64,000 bases of DNA from Ferrovibrio sp041906005 (GCF_041906005.1 NZ_JAYRJY010000002.1:310001-374000); one strand, 5' to 3'. Positions 26,665-36,292 are shown, numbered from the stretch's first letter. Notes: generated by a model from the sequence alone, not told the origin. A program made the numbers and translations.

Positions 26665-27165
26665 ATGGGCCTGATGCTGGAAGGCACGCCGCAACTGACG
26701 CTGGAAACGCTCCAGGCGCTGTATGCCTACTGGGCCGGCAAGCGCCGGGGCCGCGCCATGCCCGACCGCGCCGATATCGACCCCATCGAGATGAAGCCCT
26801 GGCTGGGCAACCTGATGCTGGTCGAGCGCAAGGACGACGGCGACTATCTCTATCGCCTCTACGGCTCGACCTTCGTGAACCAGTTCAAGATCGACATGAC
26901 CGGCAAGCGGGTGAACGAGCTGCCCGCCCAGCAGGCCGAGCTGCTGCGCACCGAATACGATGCCGTGGTGCACAGCCGGATGCCGATGTCGCGCCGCTAC
27001 ACCGCCACCTTCGACTACACCTCGCGCGACAAGCGCTCGGCCTGGCAGGTGGAACGGAGCTGGGAGCGCCTGGCCCTGCCGCTCACCGCCGGCGGCGAGG
27101 ATTGCCGCATGCTGCTGGTGGCCGCCTTCCCGCTGGAACCGGCCCAGGAAGACCGGCTGTCCTGA
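26665..27165 (+). CDS. PAS_5-type PAS-domain protein
   Basis: A 166-residue soluble protein of the same short PAS family as 615-1139. Helix LETLQALYAYWAGKRRGRAMPDRADIDP is followed by MKPWLGNLMLVERKDDGDYLYRLYGSTFV, the typical family core, then QVERSWERLALPLTAGG. No output domain is present. It may work as a free sensor or adaptor. The start ATG at 26665 is accepted because the next in-frame Met (residue 4) gives almost the same protein. It is upstream of topA but separated from it by an AT-rich promoter-like stretch. Confidence 0.72.
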   Translation: MGLMLEGTPQLTLETLQALYAYWAGKRRGRAMPDRADIDPIEMKPWLGNLMLVERKDDGDYLYRLYGSTFVNQFKIDMTGKRVNELPAQQAELLRTEYDAVVHSRMPMSRRYTATFDYTSRDKRSAWQVERSWERLALPLTAGGEDCRMLLVAAFPLEPAQEDRLS

Positions 27166-27166
27166 G

Positions 27167-27200
27167 TTGACTGTCCTGATTTTCATTATAAATCAATAAT
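27167..27200 (+). promoter_or_regulatory. AT-rich promoter-like stretch upstream of topA
   Basis: TTGACT at 27167 is followed by an unusually AT-rich run (TATAAATCAATAATTTAAAT) before the 27334 start codon. TTGACT to the nearest TATAAA is only 14 bases, so the exact -10 element is uncertain. Confidence 0.35.
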
Positions 27201-27333
27201 TTAAATACCACGTCCGGCAATCGGGTTTGACAAGCCGGATTCCATCGCCCATGTTCCGGCAGCCGCGCCGGATAAGCCGTGGCCCCAGACTGGTTAAAAC
27301 GTCCGCCTCATTTTTGTTGGAAAACCGCAGATT

Positions 27334-30078
27334 ATGAAAGTCGTTGTCGTCGAAAGCCCGGCGAAGGCAAAGACCATCGAGAAATACCTCGGTCCCGGCC
27401 ACACGGTGCTGGCCTCGTTCGGCCATGTGCGTGACCTGCCGGCCAAGGACGGCTCGGTGGAGCCCGACAAAGACTTCGAGATGCATTACGAGATGTCCGG
27501 CCGGGGTTCGGAGTCCATCCGGGCCATCGCGGGTGCGCTCAAGGATGCCGACACTCTTATTCTGGCGACCGACCCCGACCGCGAGGGCGAGGCGATTTCC
27601 TGGCATGTGCTGGAGGCGCTGAACAACCGCAAGGTCGTGAAGGGCAAGACGGTCCGCCGCGTGGTGTTCAACGAGATCACCAAGTCGGCCGTGCTGGATG
27701 CCATGGCGCAGCCGCGCGACATCGACATGGACCTGGTGAATGCCCAGCAGGCGCGCCGCGCGCTGGATTATCTGGTCGGCTTCACCCTCTCGCCCGTGCT
27801 GTGGCGCAAGCTGCCCTCGGCCAAATCGGCCGGCCGCGTGCAGTCGGTGGCGCTTCGCCTGATCTGCGAACGTGAGACCGAGATCGAGGCCTTCCGCGCC
27901 CGCGAATACTGGACCATCGGCGCCGATTTCCGCACGCCGCAGAACCAGACCGTGACCGCGCGGCTGGTGGAGCTGGGCGGCAAAAAACTCGACAAGTTCG
28001 ACATCGCCAACGAGGCCGCCGCCAAGGCTGCCGTGGCGAAGCTGCAGGGCCTGGATTATGTCGTCACCGACGTATCCATCAAGCCGGCCAAGCGCCATCC
28101 GGCCCCGCCATTCACCACCTCCACCCTGCAGCAGGAAGCCGCGCGCAAGCTGGGCTTCTCGGCGCAGATGACCATGCAGATCGCCCAGCGCCTGTATGAA
28201 GGCGTGACCATCGGCGGCGAAACCACCGGCCTCATCTCTTATATGCGTACCGACGGCGTCAGCATGGCCGACGAGGCCATCCGTGCCGCGCGCGACGTGA
28301 TCGCCGAGGATTTCGGCCGCGATGCCGTGCCGGAAAGCTGGCGCGTCTACAAGACCAAGCAGAAGAACGCCCAGGAAGCCCACGAGGCGATCCGCCCCAC
28401 CGATTTCCGCCGCCGGCCGAAAGCCGTGGCGCGTTACCTCGACGACGTGCAGCTCAAGCTCTACGAGCTGATCTGGGTGCGCGCGCTGGCCAGCCAGATG
28501 GAATCCGCCGAGCTGGAACGCACCACGGTCGACATCGCCGATAAAAAGAATACCGGCACCTTCCGCGTCACCGGCACCGTCGTGCTCTCGCCCGGCTTCC
28601 TCAAGCTGTATGAGGAAGGCGTCGACGACAAGTCGGCCGATGACGAGGAAGGCGCCCGCCTGCCGAAGATGAGCGTCGGCGAGGCGATGAAGGAAGAAGG
28701 CGTCAAGCCGGAACAGCATTTCACCGAGCCGCCGCCGCGTTATTCCGAAGCCAGCCTGGTGCGCAAGCTGGAAGAGCTGGGCATCGGCCGCCCCTCCACC
28801 TACGCCGCCATCCTGGAAGTGCTGAAGGCGCGCAGTTACGTGAAGCTGGAGAACAAGCGCTTCCAGCCCGAGGATGCCGGCTGGCTCGCCTATGCCTTCC
28901 TGGTCTGCTTCTTCGAGCAGTATTTCGCCTACAGCTTCACGGCCGGGCTGGAAGAGAAGCTGGACGAAATCGCCGAACACAAACTCGACTGGAAGAAGGT
29001 GCTGGAGGATTTCTGGCAGGATTTCTCCCTGCACGATCCGAAGGAAGGCACCACGGCCGTCTCGGTGAAGGATGCCGTCACCCGCATCGACGAGAAGATG
29101 GGCCGCCGCGGCGAGGTGCTCGACGCCATCAACGCGTTGCTGGAACACCATTTCTTCCCGGCCCGCGCAGACGGCAAGGACCCCCGCCTCTGCCCCGCCT
29201 GCAACAAGGGCCAGCTCGCCATCAAGGCCGGACGCACCGGCGCCTTCATCGGCTGCTCGGATTACCCCGAATGCAGCTACACACGGCCGCTCAGCGCCGG
29301 CAACGGCCATGGCGACATCGCCATCTCGGGCCCGCAGGAACTGGGCGCCGATCCAGCCACCGGGCAGATGATCACCCTGCGCCAGGGTCCGTTCGGCCCT
29401 TACGTGCAGCTCGGCGAGGCCGAAGGCGAAGGCAAGGCGAAGACCAAACCCAAACGCGCCTCTTTGCCCAAGGGCGTCACCATCGAAGACGTCACGCTGG
29501 AAATGGCGCTGAAGCTGCTGGCGCTGCCACGCGTGGTGGGCCTGCATCCTGATACCGGCAAGGAGATCCTCGCCGGCCTCGGCCGCTTCGGGCCATACCT
29601 CCTGCATGACGGCGCCTATACCAAGCTGAAGGATGCCATGGAGGCGCTGGAGATCGGCATCAACCATGCCGTCCAGAAGATCGCCGAGGCCGATGCGCGC
29701 CGCAAAGGCCCCCGCCAGCGCGCCCAGCTCACCGTGCTGCGCGAGGTGGGCAAACACCCCGACGATGATGAGCCGATCCAGGTGATCGATGGCCGCTACG
29801 GCCCCTACCTGAAGCATGGCGCCACCAACGCGCCGCTGCCCAAGGGCGTGGAAACCGATGCCGTGACAATGCAGCAGGCCATCGAAGCCATCGCCGCCCG
29901 CGCCAAGAAGGGCGGCAAGGGCAAGAAGAAGGCCGCGCCGAAGGCCAAGAAAGCCGCCGCGCCCAAGAAGGCTCCTGCGGCTGAAAAGGCCGAAGCCAAG
30001 CCGAAGGCGAAGAAGGCTTCCGCCAAGAAAGCGGCGCCTAAGAAAGCAGCCGGCGGCAAGAAAGCCGCCGCAGCGTAG
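27334..30078 (+). CDS. topA: DNA topoisomerase I
   Basis: A 914-residue type IA topoisomerase that relaxes negative supercoils. It starts with the TOPRIM domain (KVVVVESPAKAKTIEKYLG, with acidic residues in ATDPDREGEAISWH). The catalytic tyrosine is Y303 in GLISYMRTDG. A C4 zinc-ribbon region begins CPACNKGQLAIKAG and includes FIGCSDYPECSY, followed by repeats with GRFGPY. The final about 75 residues are almost purely Lys/Ala/Pro, a positively charged tail common in high-G+C bacteria. It is followed after five bases by rnr. Confidence 0.97.
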   Translation: MKVVVVESPAKAKTIEKYLGPGHTVLASFGHVRDLPAKDGSVEPDKDFEMHYEMSGRGSESIRAIAGALKDADTLILATDPDREGEAISWHVLEALNNRKVVKGKTVRRVVFNEITKSAVLDAMAQPRDIDMDLVNAQQARRALDYLVGFTLSPVLWRKLPSAKSAGRVQSVALRLICERETEIEAFRAREYWTIGADFRTPQNQTVTARLVELGGKKLDKFDIANEAAAKAAVAKLQGLDYVVTDVSIKPAKRHPAPPFTTSTLQQEAARKLGFSAQMTMQIAQRLYEGVTIGGETTGLISYMRTDGVSMADEAIRAARDVIAEDFGRDAVPESWRVYKTKQKNAQEAHEAIRPTDFRRRPKAVARYLDDVQLKLYELIWVRALASQMESAELERTTVDIADKKNTGTFRVTGTVVLSPGFLKLYEEGVDDKSADDEEGARLPKMSVGEAMKEEGVKPEQHFTEPPPRYSEASLVRKLEELGIGRPSTYAAILEVLKARSYVKLENKRFQPEDAGWLAYAFLVCFFEQYFAYSFTAGLEEKLDEIAEHKLDWKKVLEDFWQDFSLHDPKEGTTAVSVKDAVTRIDEKMGRRGEVLDAINALLEHHFFPARADGKDPRLCPACNKGQLAIKAGRTGAFIGCSDYPECSYTRPLSAGNGHGDIAISGPQELGADPATGQMITLRQGPFGPYVQLGEAEGEGKAKTKPKRASLPKGVTIEDVTLEMALKLLALPRVVGLHPDTGKEILAGLGRFGPYLLHDGAYTKLKDAMEALEIGINHAVQKIAEADARRKGPRQRAQLTVLREVGKHPDDDEPIQVIDGRYGPYLKHGATNAPLPKGVETDAVTMQQAIEAIAARAKKGGKGKKKAAPKAKKAAAPKKAPAAEKAEAKPKAKKASAKKAAPKKAAGGKKAAAA

Positions 30079-30083
30079 CCGAC

Positions 30084-32345
30084 GTGGCCAAGAAAAGAGC
30101 CGCAGCCCATCTGCCGTCCAAACAGGACATCCTGCGTTTCATTGCCGACAATCCCGGCAAGGCAGGCAAGCGCGAGATCGCCAAGGCTTTCGGCATCGGC
30201 CCGGCCGACCGCGTGGCGCTGAAAGGCCTGCTGCGCGAACTGAAAGCCGAAGGCGACATCAATCAGGGCCACGGCAAGAAGCTGACGCCCAAGGGCGAGC
30301 TGCCGGAAGTCTGCCTCGTCGACATCGTGAAGCTGGATCGCGACGGCGACCTGCTCGGCCGGCCGGTCGAGTGGAAGGGCGAAGGCGAAGCGCCGCGCAT
30401 CATCTTTGAAACCGGCGGCAAGGCGCGCCGCCGCGAGATGGCCGATACCGGCGTGGGCGACCGCGTGCTGGCGCGCCTGAGCCGGGCGGGACGCAACCGG
30501 TATGCCGGCCGCGTGATCAAGCGGCTGGAAAAGGAAGAGCAGCCGGTCCTCGGCGTCTTCACCCTTACTGAGGATGGCCAGGGGCGCCTGCAGCCGACCG
30601 ACCGCAAGCTGCGCCATGAATATGTGATCGCGCCCGAGCATTACGCTGGCGCCAAGTCCGGCGAGATCGTGGTGGCCCAGCCTCTGCCCGGCCGCCGGTT
30701 CGGCCTCAAGCCGGCGAAGATCACCGAGGTGATCGGCCACAGCACCGATCCCAAGGCGCTGAGCCTGATCCCGATCCACAGTTTCGGCATCCCGACCAGA
30801 TTCACCGAGGCCGCCCAGCGCGAGGCCGAAAAGGCCAAGCCGGTGCATCTGGGCGAGCGCGAGGATATGCGGCAGATCCCCCTGATCACCATCGATCCGG
30901 AAGACGCGCGCGACCATGACGATGCGGTCTTCGCCGAGCCTGACGACGATCCGCACAATAAGGGCGGCTGGCATGCCATCGTCGCCATCGCCGACGTGGC
31001 GCATTACGTGCGGCCGGGCAGCGCGCTGGACCACGACGCGCGCCAGCGCGGCAATTCGACCTATTTCCCCGACCGCGTCGTACCGATGCTGCCCGAAGCT
31101 TTATCGGCCGACCTGTGTTCGCTGGTCGAAGGCAAGGAGCGCGCCTGCCTGGCGGTGCATCTGTGGTTTGATGCCGAAGGCAACAAGAAGCGCCACAAAT
31201 TCGTGCGTGGCCTGATGCGCTGCGCCGCCGGCCTGAATTACCGCCAGGTGCAGGAGGCCATCGACGGCAATCCCGACGAGGCGGCCCTGCCCTTCCTCGA
31301 TCCGGTGCTGAAGCCGCTTTATGCCTGTCATGCTGCCGTGAACCGGGCCCGCGAGGCGCGGCAGCCGCTGGCGATCACTGCACCGGAGCGCCGGGTCGTC
31401 ATGGGCAAGAACGGCCATATCGCCGCCATCAGGCCGCGTGAGCATCTGCTCAGCCATCAGGTGATCGAGGATTTCATGATCGCGGCCAACGTGGCGGCCG
31501 CCGAGGAACTGGAAAAGCGCAAGCAGCCCTGCATGTACCGGGTACACGAGCAGCCCTCGGACGAGAAGATCGACTCCTTACGCAAATTCCTCGACACGCT
31601 GGATTACCGGCTGGCCAAGGGCCAGGGCCTGCGGCCGATGCATTTCAACGCCATCCTGATCGCGGCGCGCGGCAGCGAGCATGAACGCCTGATCAACGAG
31701 GTGGTTCTGCGCAGCCAGATGCAGGCCTATTACTCGCCGGACAACCAAGGCCATTTCGGCCTCAACCTGCAGCGTTACGCCCATTTCACTTCGCCGATCC
31801 GCCGTTATGCCGACGTGCTGGTGCATCGTGCGCTGGTGCGCGGCCTGAAACTGGGCGATGACGGACTGGCGCCCGAGGATGATGCCAATTTCGAAAGCAT
31901 CGCGGAGCATATCTCGCTGACCGAGCGCCGCTCGATGCAGGCCGAGCGCGATGCCATGGACCGTTTCGTCACGGCTTTCATGTCCGAACATGTCGGTGCG
32001 GAATTCGATGGCCGCATTTCCGGTGTCACCCGCTTTGGCCTGTTCGTCACGCTGGAGGAAACCGGCGCCGACGGCTTCGTGCCGATCTCGTCGCTGTCGG
32101 ATGATTTCTATGCTCACGAGGAAGCCCAGCGCGCCCTGGTCGGCAAGCGCACCAAGAAGCGTTACCGCCTGGGTGATGGCGTGAGCGTGCGTCTGGAAGA
32201 AGCCACGCCCGTCACCGGCGGCCTGCGCTTTGAGATTCTGGGCAGCGGCGGCAGCGTGCCGCGCGCCCGTGGCGGCAAACCGGTGATCAAAAAGACCACC
32301 AACCGTCCAAGCTGGTCGAAACATCGCAGCAAAAAACGCAAATGA
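30084..32345 (+). CDS. rnr: Ribonuclease R
   Basis: A 753-residue exoribonuclease II family protein that degrades structured RNA 3' to 5'. It carries an N-terminal helix-turn-helix (KQDILRFIADNPGKAGKREIAKAFG), cold-shock domains, the RNB catalytic core with TIDPEDARDHDDAVFAEP carrying the metal-binding aspartates, QGHFGLNLQRYAHFTSPIRRYADV, and a C-terminal S1 domain (FDGRISGVTRFGLFVTLEETGADG). A basic tail ends KHRSKKRK. The start is a GTG at 30084, five bases after topA. Its end overlaps the next start by four bases. Confidence 0.96.
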   Translation: MAKKRAAAHLPSKQDILRFIADNPGKAGKREIAKAFGIGPADRVALKGLLRELKAEGDINQGHGKKLTPKGELPEVCLVDIVKLDRDGDLLGRPVEWKGEGEAPRIIFETGGKARRREMADTGVGDRVLARLSRAGRNRYAGRVIKRLEKEEQPVLGVFTLTEDGQGRLQPTDRKLRHEYVIAPEHYAGAKSGEIVVAQPLPGRRFGLKPAKITEVIGHSTDPKALSLIPIHSFGIPTRFTEAAQREAEKAKPVHLGEREDMRQIPLITIDPEDARDHDDAVFAEPDDDPHNKGGWHAIVAIADVAHYVRPGSALDHDARQRGNSTYFPDRVVPMLPEALSADLCSLVEGKERACLAVHLWFDAEGNKKRHKFVRGLMRCAAGLNYRQVQEAIDGNPDEAALPFLDPVLKPLYACHAAVNRAREARQPLAITAPERRVVMGKNGHIAAIRPREHLLSHQVIEDFMIAANVAAAEELEKRKQPCMYRVHEQPSDEKIDSLRKFLDTLDYRLAKGQGLRPMHFNAILIAARGSEHERLINEVVLRSQMQAYYSPDNQGHFGLNLQRYAHFTSPIRRYADVLVHRALVRGLKLGDDGLAPEDDANFESIAEHISLTERRSMQAERDAMDRFVTAFMSEHVGAEFDGRISGVTRFGLFVTLEETGADGFVPISSLSDDFYAHEEAQRALVGKRTKKRYRLGDGVSVRLEEATPVTGGLRFEILGSGGSVPRARGGKPVIKKTTNRPSWSKHRSKKRK

Positions 32346-33325
32346 TCCGCACATCCCGCATCGCAGCCGCGCTTGTCGCCCTGCTGCTTCCGCTGCAAGG
32401 TTTTGCCTTCGACCTGCAGGGCCATCGCGGCGCTCGCGGCCTGGCGCCGGAAAACACCTTGCCCGCTTTCGCTACGGCCCTGTCACTGGGTGTCAGCACG
32501 CTGGAACTGGATGTCGGGCTCACGCGCGACGGCCATCTGGTGGTGAGCCACGATCCGCTGCCGCAGCCGCACCTGGCCCGCCTGGATGGCAAATGGATCG
32601 CCGCACCCGGCCCCGCCATCTGGCACAGCGCGCTGGCGGAACTGCAACGCTACGATGTCGGCCGGCTCGATCCGGCCAGCAAATACGGCCAGGGCTTCCC
32701 CGAGCAGAAGCCGGTGGATGGCACCCGCCTGCCGAGGCTGGAAGACGTGTTCGCTCTGGTGGCGAAAAGCGGCAACACATCCGTGCGCTTCAATATCGAG
32801 ACCAAGATCAATCCCCTGAAACCCGATGAAACGGCGACACCCGCGCAACTGGCCGAGGCTCTGGTGCAGGCCATCCGTAAGGCTGGCGTAAGCCAGCGCG
32901 CCGCCATCCAGTCATTCGATTGGCGCACGCTGGCCGAAGCCACCCGGTTGGCACCGGAGATTCCACGCATACACCTCACCATCGAGGGTACGGCCTCTGA
33001 TAACGTGCAACGCGGCCGCCCCGATGCCAGTCCCTGGCTGGGTGGCCTGGATGCCGACGACTTTTCCTCAACGCCCGCACTCGTGAAGGCGGCAAAGGGC
33101 CAAGTGTGGTCGCCCTTCTGGCGCAACGTGACGGCAGACCTGGTGACGGAAGCCCACGCACTGGGCCTGCAGGTGATTCCCTGGACCGTGAACGATCCGG
33201 CCGAGATGGAGCGCCAAATCGGCCTGAAGGTCGACGGCCTGATCACCGACTACCCCGACCGTCTGCGTACCGTGCTGCAGGCCAAGGGCCTGCCCCTGCC
33301 AGCGGCATCGCCCGTATCGCCATAA
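32342..33325 (+). CDS. Secreted glycerophosphodiester phosphodiesterase (GlpQ-like)
   Basis: A 327-residue protein with a signal peptide of about 21 residues (ALVALLLPLQGFAF). The catalytic His-Arg is in LQGHRGARGLAPENTLPAF, with metal ligands in LELDVGLTRDGHLVVSHDP. A late LGLQVIPWTVNDPAEM block closes the barrel. It would hydrolyse glycerophosphodiesters from phospholipids in the periplasm. ATGA overlap couples it to rnr. It differs from the shorter cytoplasmic paralogue at 44463-45218, which lacks a signal peptide. Confidence 0.9.
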   Translation: MIRTSRIAAALVALLLPLQGFAFDLQGHRGARGLAPENTLPAFATALSLGVSTLELDVGLTRDGHLVVSHDPLPQPHLARLDGKWIAAPGPAIWHSALAELQRYDVGRLDPASKYGQGFPEQKPVDGTRLPRLEDVFALVAKSGNTSVRFNIETKINPLKPDETATPAQLAEALVQAIRKAGVSQRAAIQSFDWRTLAEATRLAPEIPRIHLTIEGTASDNVQRGRPDASPWLGGLDADDFSSTPALVKAAKGQVWSPFWRNVTADLVTEAHALGLQVIPWTVNDPAEMERQIGLKVDGLITDYPDRLRTVLQAKGLPLPAASPVSP

Positions 33326-33467
33326 ATCGGTCGCATGCCGGCGGCATCCTGGCTTTCAGGACAAATTTGCCGCAGGGCTGTTTCAGGGCTTCCCAGGCCC
33401 GGCATCCGGGGCTAAAAGGGCGCCGCGCCGCACCGCCGGGTCGGCGCCGGAACCAGGGACGGCCAGC

Positions 33468-34451
33468 ATGATCACTGCCTACCTGCCGCAAGGCGGCCAG
33501 CTACAACGCGTCGAGCTTACCCCCGACTCCACCCTGCCCGAAGGCGTGGTGTGGATTGATCTGCTCGAACCCAGTCATGCCGAGGAAAAATCGATCGAGC
33601 GCCTGCTCGGCATCGAAATGCCGACCCGCGAGGAGATGCAGGAGATCGAGATTTCCAGCCGGCTGTATCGCGAAGGCGATGCCAGCTACATGACCGCCAA
33701 CATCCTGTTCCATGCCGAGACGGAACAGCCGAAAACCACGGCCGTCACCTTCATGCGCACGCCGCGCGCGACCGTGACGCTACGCTATGCCGACCCGCTG
33801 TCGTTCCGCCAGTTTGTCGCCCGTGCCCAGCGCCAGCCCAGCCTGGCCGCCTCGCCCGACGCCGCGCTGTGCGGCCTGCTCGACTCCATCATCGACCGCG
33901 CCGCCGACGTTCTGGAGATCGCCGGCAAGGACCTGGACGGCGTGTCGCGCAACATCTTTGGTCATCGCGTAAAGGAGCATGAATCCGCCGATGAGGTGGA
34001 TCTCGAAGAAGCCGTGCGCAAGCTGGGCCATGTCGAGGACCTGAACTCGCGTATCCGCGACAGCCTCGTATCGCTCACCCGCCTGATCGCCTTCCTGACG
34101 CTCACCATGGCCGAGCAGCGCGGTACCAAGGAAAGCCGTACCTGGCTGAAGACGCTGGCGCGCGACGTGCAGTCGCTGAACGAGCAGGCCGCCTTTCTGG
34201 CGCATAAGGGCAATTTCCTGCTGGATGCCACGCTGGGCCTGATCAACATCCAGCAGACCAAGATCATCAAGATCTTCTCGGTGGCCGCCACCGTGTTCCT
34301 GCCGCCCACCCTGATCGCCAGCATCTACGGCATGAATTTCGAGCATATGCCCGAGCTGTCGTGGGATTTCGGCTATCCGCTGGCAATCCTCATGATGGTC
34401 GCCTCCGCCGTGCTGCCTTACTGGTGGTTCAAGCGCAAGGGCTGGCTATGA
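33468..34451 (+). CDS. corA: CorA-type magnesium/cobalt transporter
   Basis: A 327-residue protein. The N-terminal cytoplasmic funnel includes WIDLLEPSHAEEKSIERLLG and PTREEMQEIEISSRLY, followed by a long helix region. Two C-terminal transmembrane helices bracket the selectivity motif YGMNFEHMPEL. The C-terminus is basic (WWFKRKGWL). CorA pentamers pass Mg2+ or Co2+. The gene lies 142 bases after the phosphodiesterase, and its stop overlaps the DUF983 start. Confidence 0.94.
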   Translation: MITAYLPQGGQLQRVELTPDSTLPEGVVWIDLLEPSHAEEKSIERLLGIEMPTREEMQEIEISSRLYREGDASYMTANILFHAETEQPKTTAVTFMRTPRATVTLRYADPLSFRQFVARAQRQPSLAASPDAALCGLLDSIIDRAADVLEIAGKDLDGVSRNIFGHRVKEHESADEVDLEEAVRKLGHVEDLNSRIRDSLVSLTRLIAFLTLTMAEQRGTKESRTWLKTLARDVQSLNEQAAFLAHKGNFLLDATLGLINIQQTKIIKIFSVAATVFLPPTLIASIYGMNFEHMPELSWDFGYPLAILMMVASAVLPYWWFKRKGWL

Positions 34452-34843
34452 TGAAGGTCTCGCTCGACGACCTGATGGAACGCCCCATGGGCGAAGCGAT
34501 GTGGCGCGGCTGGCGCTGTCGCTGTCCGGCTTGTGGCCAGGGCCGCATGTTCGGCCGCTACCTCAAGGTCAACGATACCTGCCCGTCCTGCGGGCTGGAA
34601 CTGGCCGGCCATCGCGCCGATGACGCGCCGCCCTATTTCACCATCCTGATCGTCGGCCATATCATCGTGCCGCTGATGCTGCTGCTGGAACAGAATGTAC
34701 AGCCACCCCAATGGGTGCATATGGCGTTGTGGCTGCCGCTGACCCTGCTGCTCTGCCTGTGGCTGCTGCCGCATATCAAGGGCACGCTGATCGGCCTGCA
34801 ATGGTCGCGACGCATGCACGGATTCGGCAGCGAGCCGCATTGA
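34448..34843 (+). CDS. DUF983 membrane protein with zinc-ribbon cysteines
   Basis: A 131-residue protein. Two CPxCG knuckles (RCPACGQGRMFGRYLKVNDTCPSCGLEL) at about residues 25-52 probably bind zinc, and two hydrophobic helices follow (FTILIVGHIIVPLMLLLEQ and ALWLPLTLLLCLWLLP). DUF983 has no firm function. The start ATGATG at 34448 overlaps the corA stop. The gene usually sits between rnr and rpmG in alphaproteobacteria, and it does so here together with NUDIX genes. Confidence 0.9.
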   Translation: MMKVSLDDLMERPMGEAMWRGWRCRCPACGQGRMFGRYLKVNDTCPSCGLELAGHRADDAPPYFTILIVGHIIVPLMLLLEQNVQPPQWVHMALWLPLTLLLCLWLLPHIKGTLIGLQWSRRMHGFGSEPH

Positions 34844-34870
34844 TCCGGCAAAGGCGCTATACTGCGTCAG

Positions 34871-35581
34871 ATGACGCCCGCCGACTCGCAGAGTGAAAAA
34901 ACCAAGGCACCCCAGCCGATCCGCGACGCGGCCACGCTGATCCTCTATCGCCGGCGCGGACGTGACGGGCGGCTTGAAGTGCTGATGGGCGAACGCCACG
35001 GCGCCAGCGCCTTCATGCCCAACCGTTATGTCTTTCCCGGCGGCCGGCTCGACCTCGCCGACTATAAGATTCGCCCGGCGGCGCCGCTCAATCCCGTCAG
35101 CACGGCACGGCTGGCCCGCTGCAAGGGAACCGGCCCGCGCAAGGCGCTGGCCCTGGCGCTGACCGCCATCCGCGAGACCTTCGAGGAATCGGGCCTGCGT
35201 TTAGCCGCTCCGGCGTCCAAGCCGGCCCTCGCCCCGGCCAGTTGGGCCGCCTTCTGTGCCGACGGCCTCGCCCCGGACCCCGCGCGCCTGCTCTATGTCT
35301 GTCGGGCCATCACCCCGCCGGGGCGGCCACGGCGGTTCGATGCCCGCTTTTTTGCCGCTCCGGCCGAAGCCGCCACCGGCGCGCTGTGCCCCTCGTCCGA
35401 ATTGGACAAGCTGAGCTGGGTAACCCGGGAGGAAACCCAGAACCTGCCGCTGCCCAACATCACCCAGTTCGTCATCGCCAGCCTGGAAGACTGGCTGCGG
35501 CCGGCCAGCGCCGATGACCCGGCCTGCCGGGTACCGTTCCACTACATGCGCCACGGCCAGCGCCGGCTGGACTGGGAATGA
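34871..35581 (+). CDS. NUDIX hydrolase (first of two)
   Basis: A 236-residue NUDIX protein. The box is split by a family-specific insertion: FPGGRLDLADYK near residue 55-66, then AIRETFEESGLRL near 100. The C-terminal part carries DKLSWVTREET and QNLPLPNITQFV. Such enzymes hydrolyse nucleoside diphosphates linked to another moiety, often CoA or ADP-ribose derivatives, but the substrate cannot be told. It overlaps the next NUDIX gene by four bases. The two proteins share the general arrangement and probably arose by duplication. Confidence 0.88.
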   Translation: MTPADSQSEKTKAPQPIRDAATLILYRRRGRDGRLEVLMGERHGASAFMPNRYVFPGGRLDLADYKIRPAAPLNPVSTARLARCKGTGPRKALALALTAIRETFEESGLRLAAPASKPALAPASWAAFCADGLAPDPARLLYVCRAITPPGRPRRFDARFFAAPAEAATGALCPSSELDKLSWVTREETQNLPLPNITQFVIASLEDWLRPASADDPACRVPFHYMRHGQRRLDWE

Positions 35582-36216
35582 GCCTGAACCCCTCCAGATC
35601 GGTGAAGCCAAGGGATGCCGCCAGCCTGATCCTGGTGCGCCGGAACGATCGCGGGCCGCTGGAAATCCTGCTCGGCCGCCGGGCCGGGAAACACCGCTTC
35701 CTGCCCGATGTCTACGCCTTTCCGGGTGGTCGGCTTGACTCAAGTGATCTGTCAGATATTGCTTCTAATAGTTTAAATATAAACAATAATATTGTCTCTT
35801 TGATGGGCTGCCAGCCGGCGCTCGCTGGCGCCCTGGCCCTGGCCGCCCTGCGCGAAACCTGGGAGGAAACCGGGATCGTCCTGGGCCGGGTGGAAGCCGG
35901 CCAGCTGCGGCCGGACGCCTCCGGCCTGCATTATCTTGGCCGGGCCATCACGCCGGCCGAAAGCCCGATCCGCTTCCACGCCCGCTTCTTCCTGCAGGAT
36001 GTGACGGACCTGCCGGTCAGCCTGGGGGGCTCGGGCGAGCTTCTGGACCTAGCCTTCCGGCCGCTGGAAGCCGCGCTGCGGCTGCCGCTGGCCGACATCA
36101 CCGAATTCATGCTGCGCGACGTGGTCGGCCGGCTGGGGCCCGACCTGCGGCCCGGAAGGCCGGTTTTCTGGCGCTATCGCCGGGGTAAACCCCTGATCAG
36201 CTGGGAAAAACCATAA
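35578..36216 (+). CDS. NUDIX hydrolase (second of two), with AT-rich internal patch
   Basis: A 212-residue paralogue of the preceding protein. It has FPGGRLDSSDL and ALRETWEETGIVLG as the two parts of the NUDIX box, and the C-terminal RPLEAALRLPLADITEFM. Between the two halves, about 35738-35805 is strikingly AT-rich and encodes a Ser/Asn-rich linker (SNSLNINNNIVSL), unlike the rest of the gene. The reading frame stays open. It ends 77 bases before the rpmG start. Confidence 0.88.
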   Translation: MSLNPSRSVKPRDAASLILVRRNDRGPLEILLGRRAGKHRFLPDVYAFPGGRLDSSDLSDIASNSLNINNNIVSLMGCQPALAGALALAALRETWEETGIVLGRVEAGQLRPDASGLHYLGRAITPAESPIRFHARFFLQDVTDLPVSLGGSGELLDLAFRPLEAALRLPLADITEFMLRDVVGRLGPDLRPGRPVFWRYRRGKPLISWEKP

Positions 36217-36220
36217 GCGG

Positions 36221-36248
36221 TTGACATCGGGGTGCGAATCCCTATGCT
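36221..36248 (+). promoter_or_regulatory. Sigma70-type promoter of rpmG
   Basis: TTGACA at 36221-36226 and TATGCT at 36243-36248 are separated by 16 bases and lie 45 bases upstream of the rpmG ATG. The consensus -35 and near-consensus -10 suit a highly expressed ribosomal protein gene. Confidence 0.75.
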
Positions 36249-36292
36249 GCGCCGCCAATCCCAAGCCGACCGCCAATAGTGGAATCCGAGTC

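Noticed and set aside
27193..29817. An 874-codon minus-strand open frame opposite topA
   Set aside because: TopA on the plus strand carries all catalytic and zinc motifs. The antisense translation is low-complexity and shows no family.
33326..33467. Magnesium riboswitch upstream of corA
   Set aside because: Only general GC-rich stems are seen in 142 bases. No recognised M-box core could be identified by eye.
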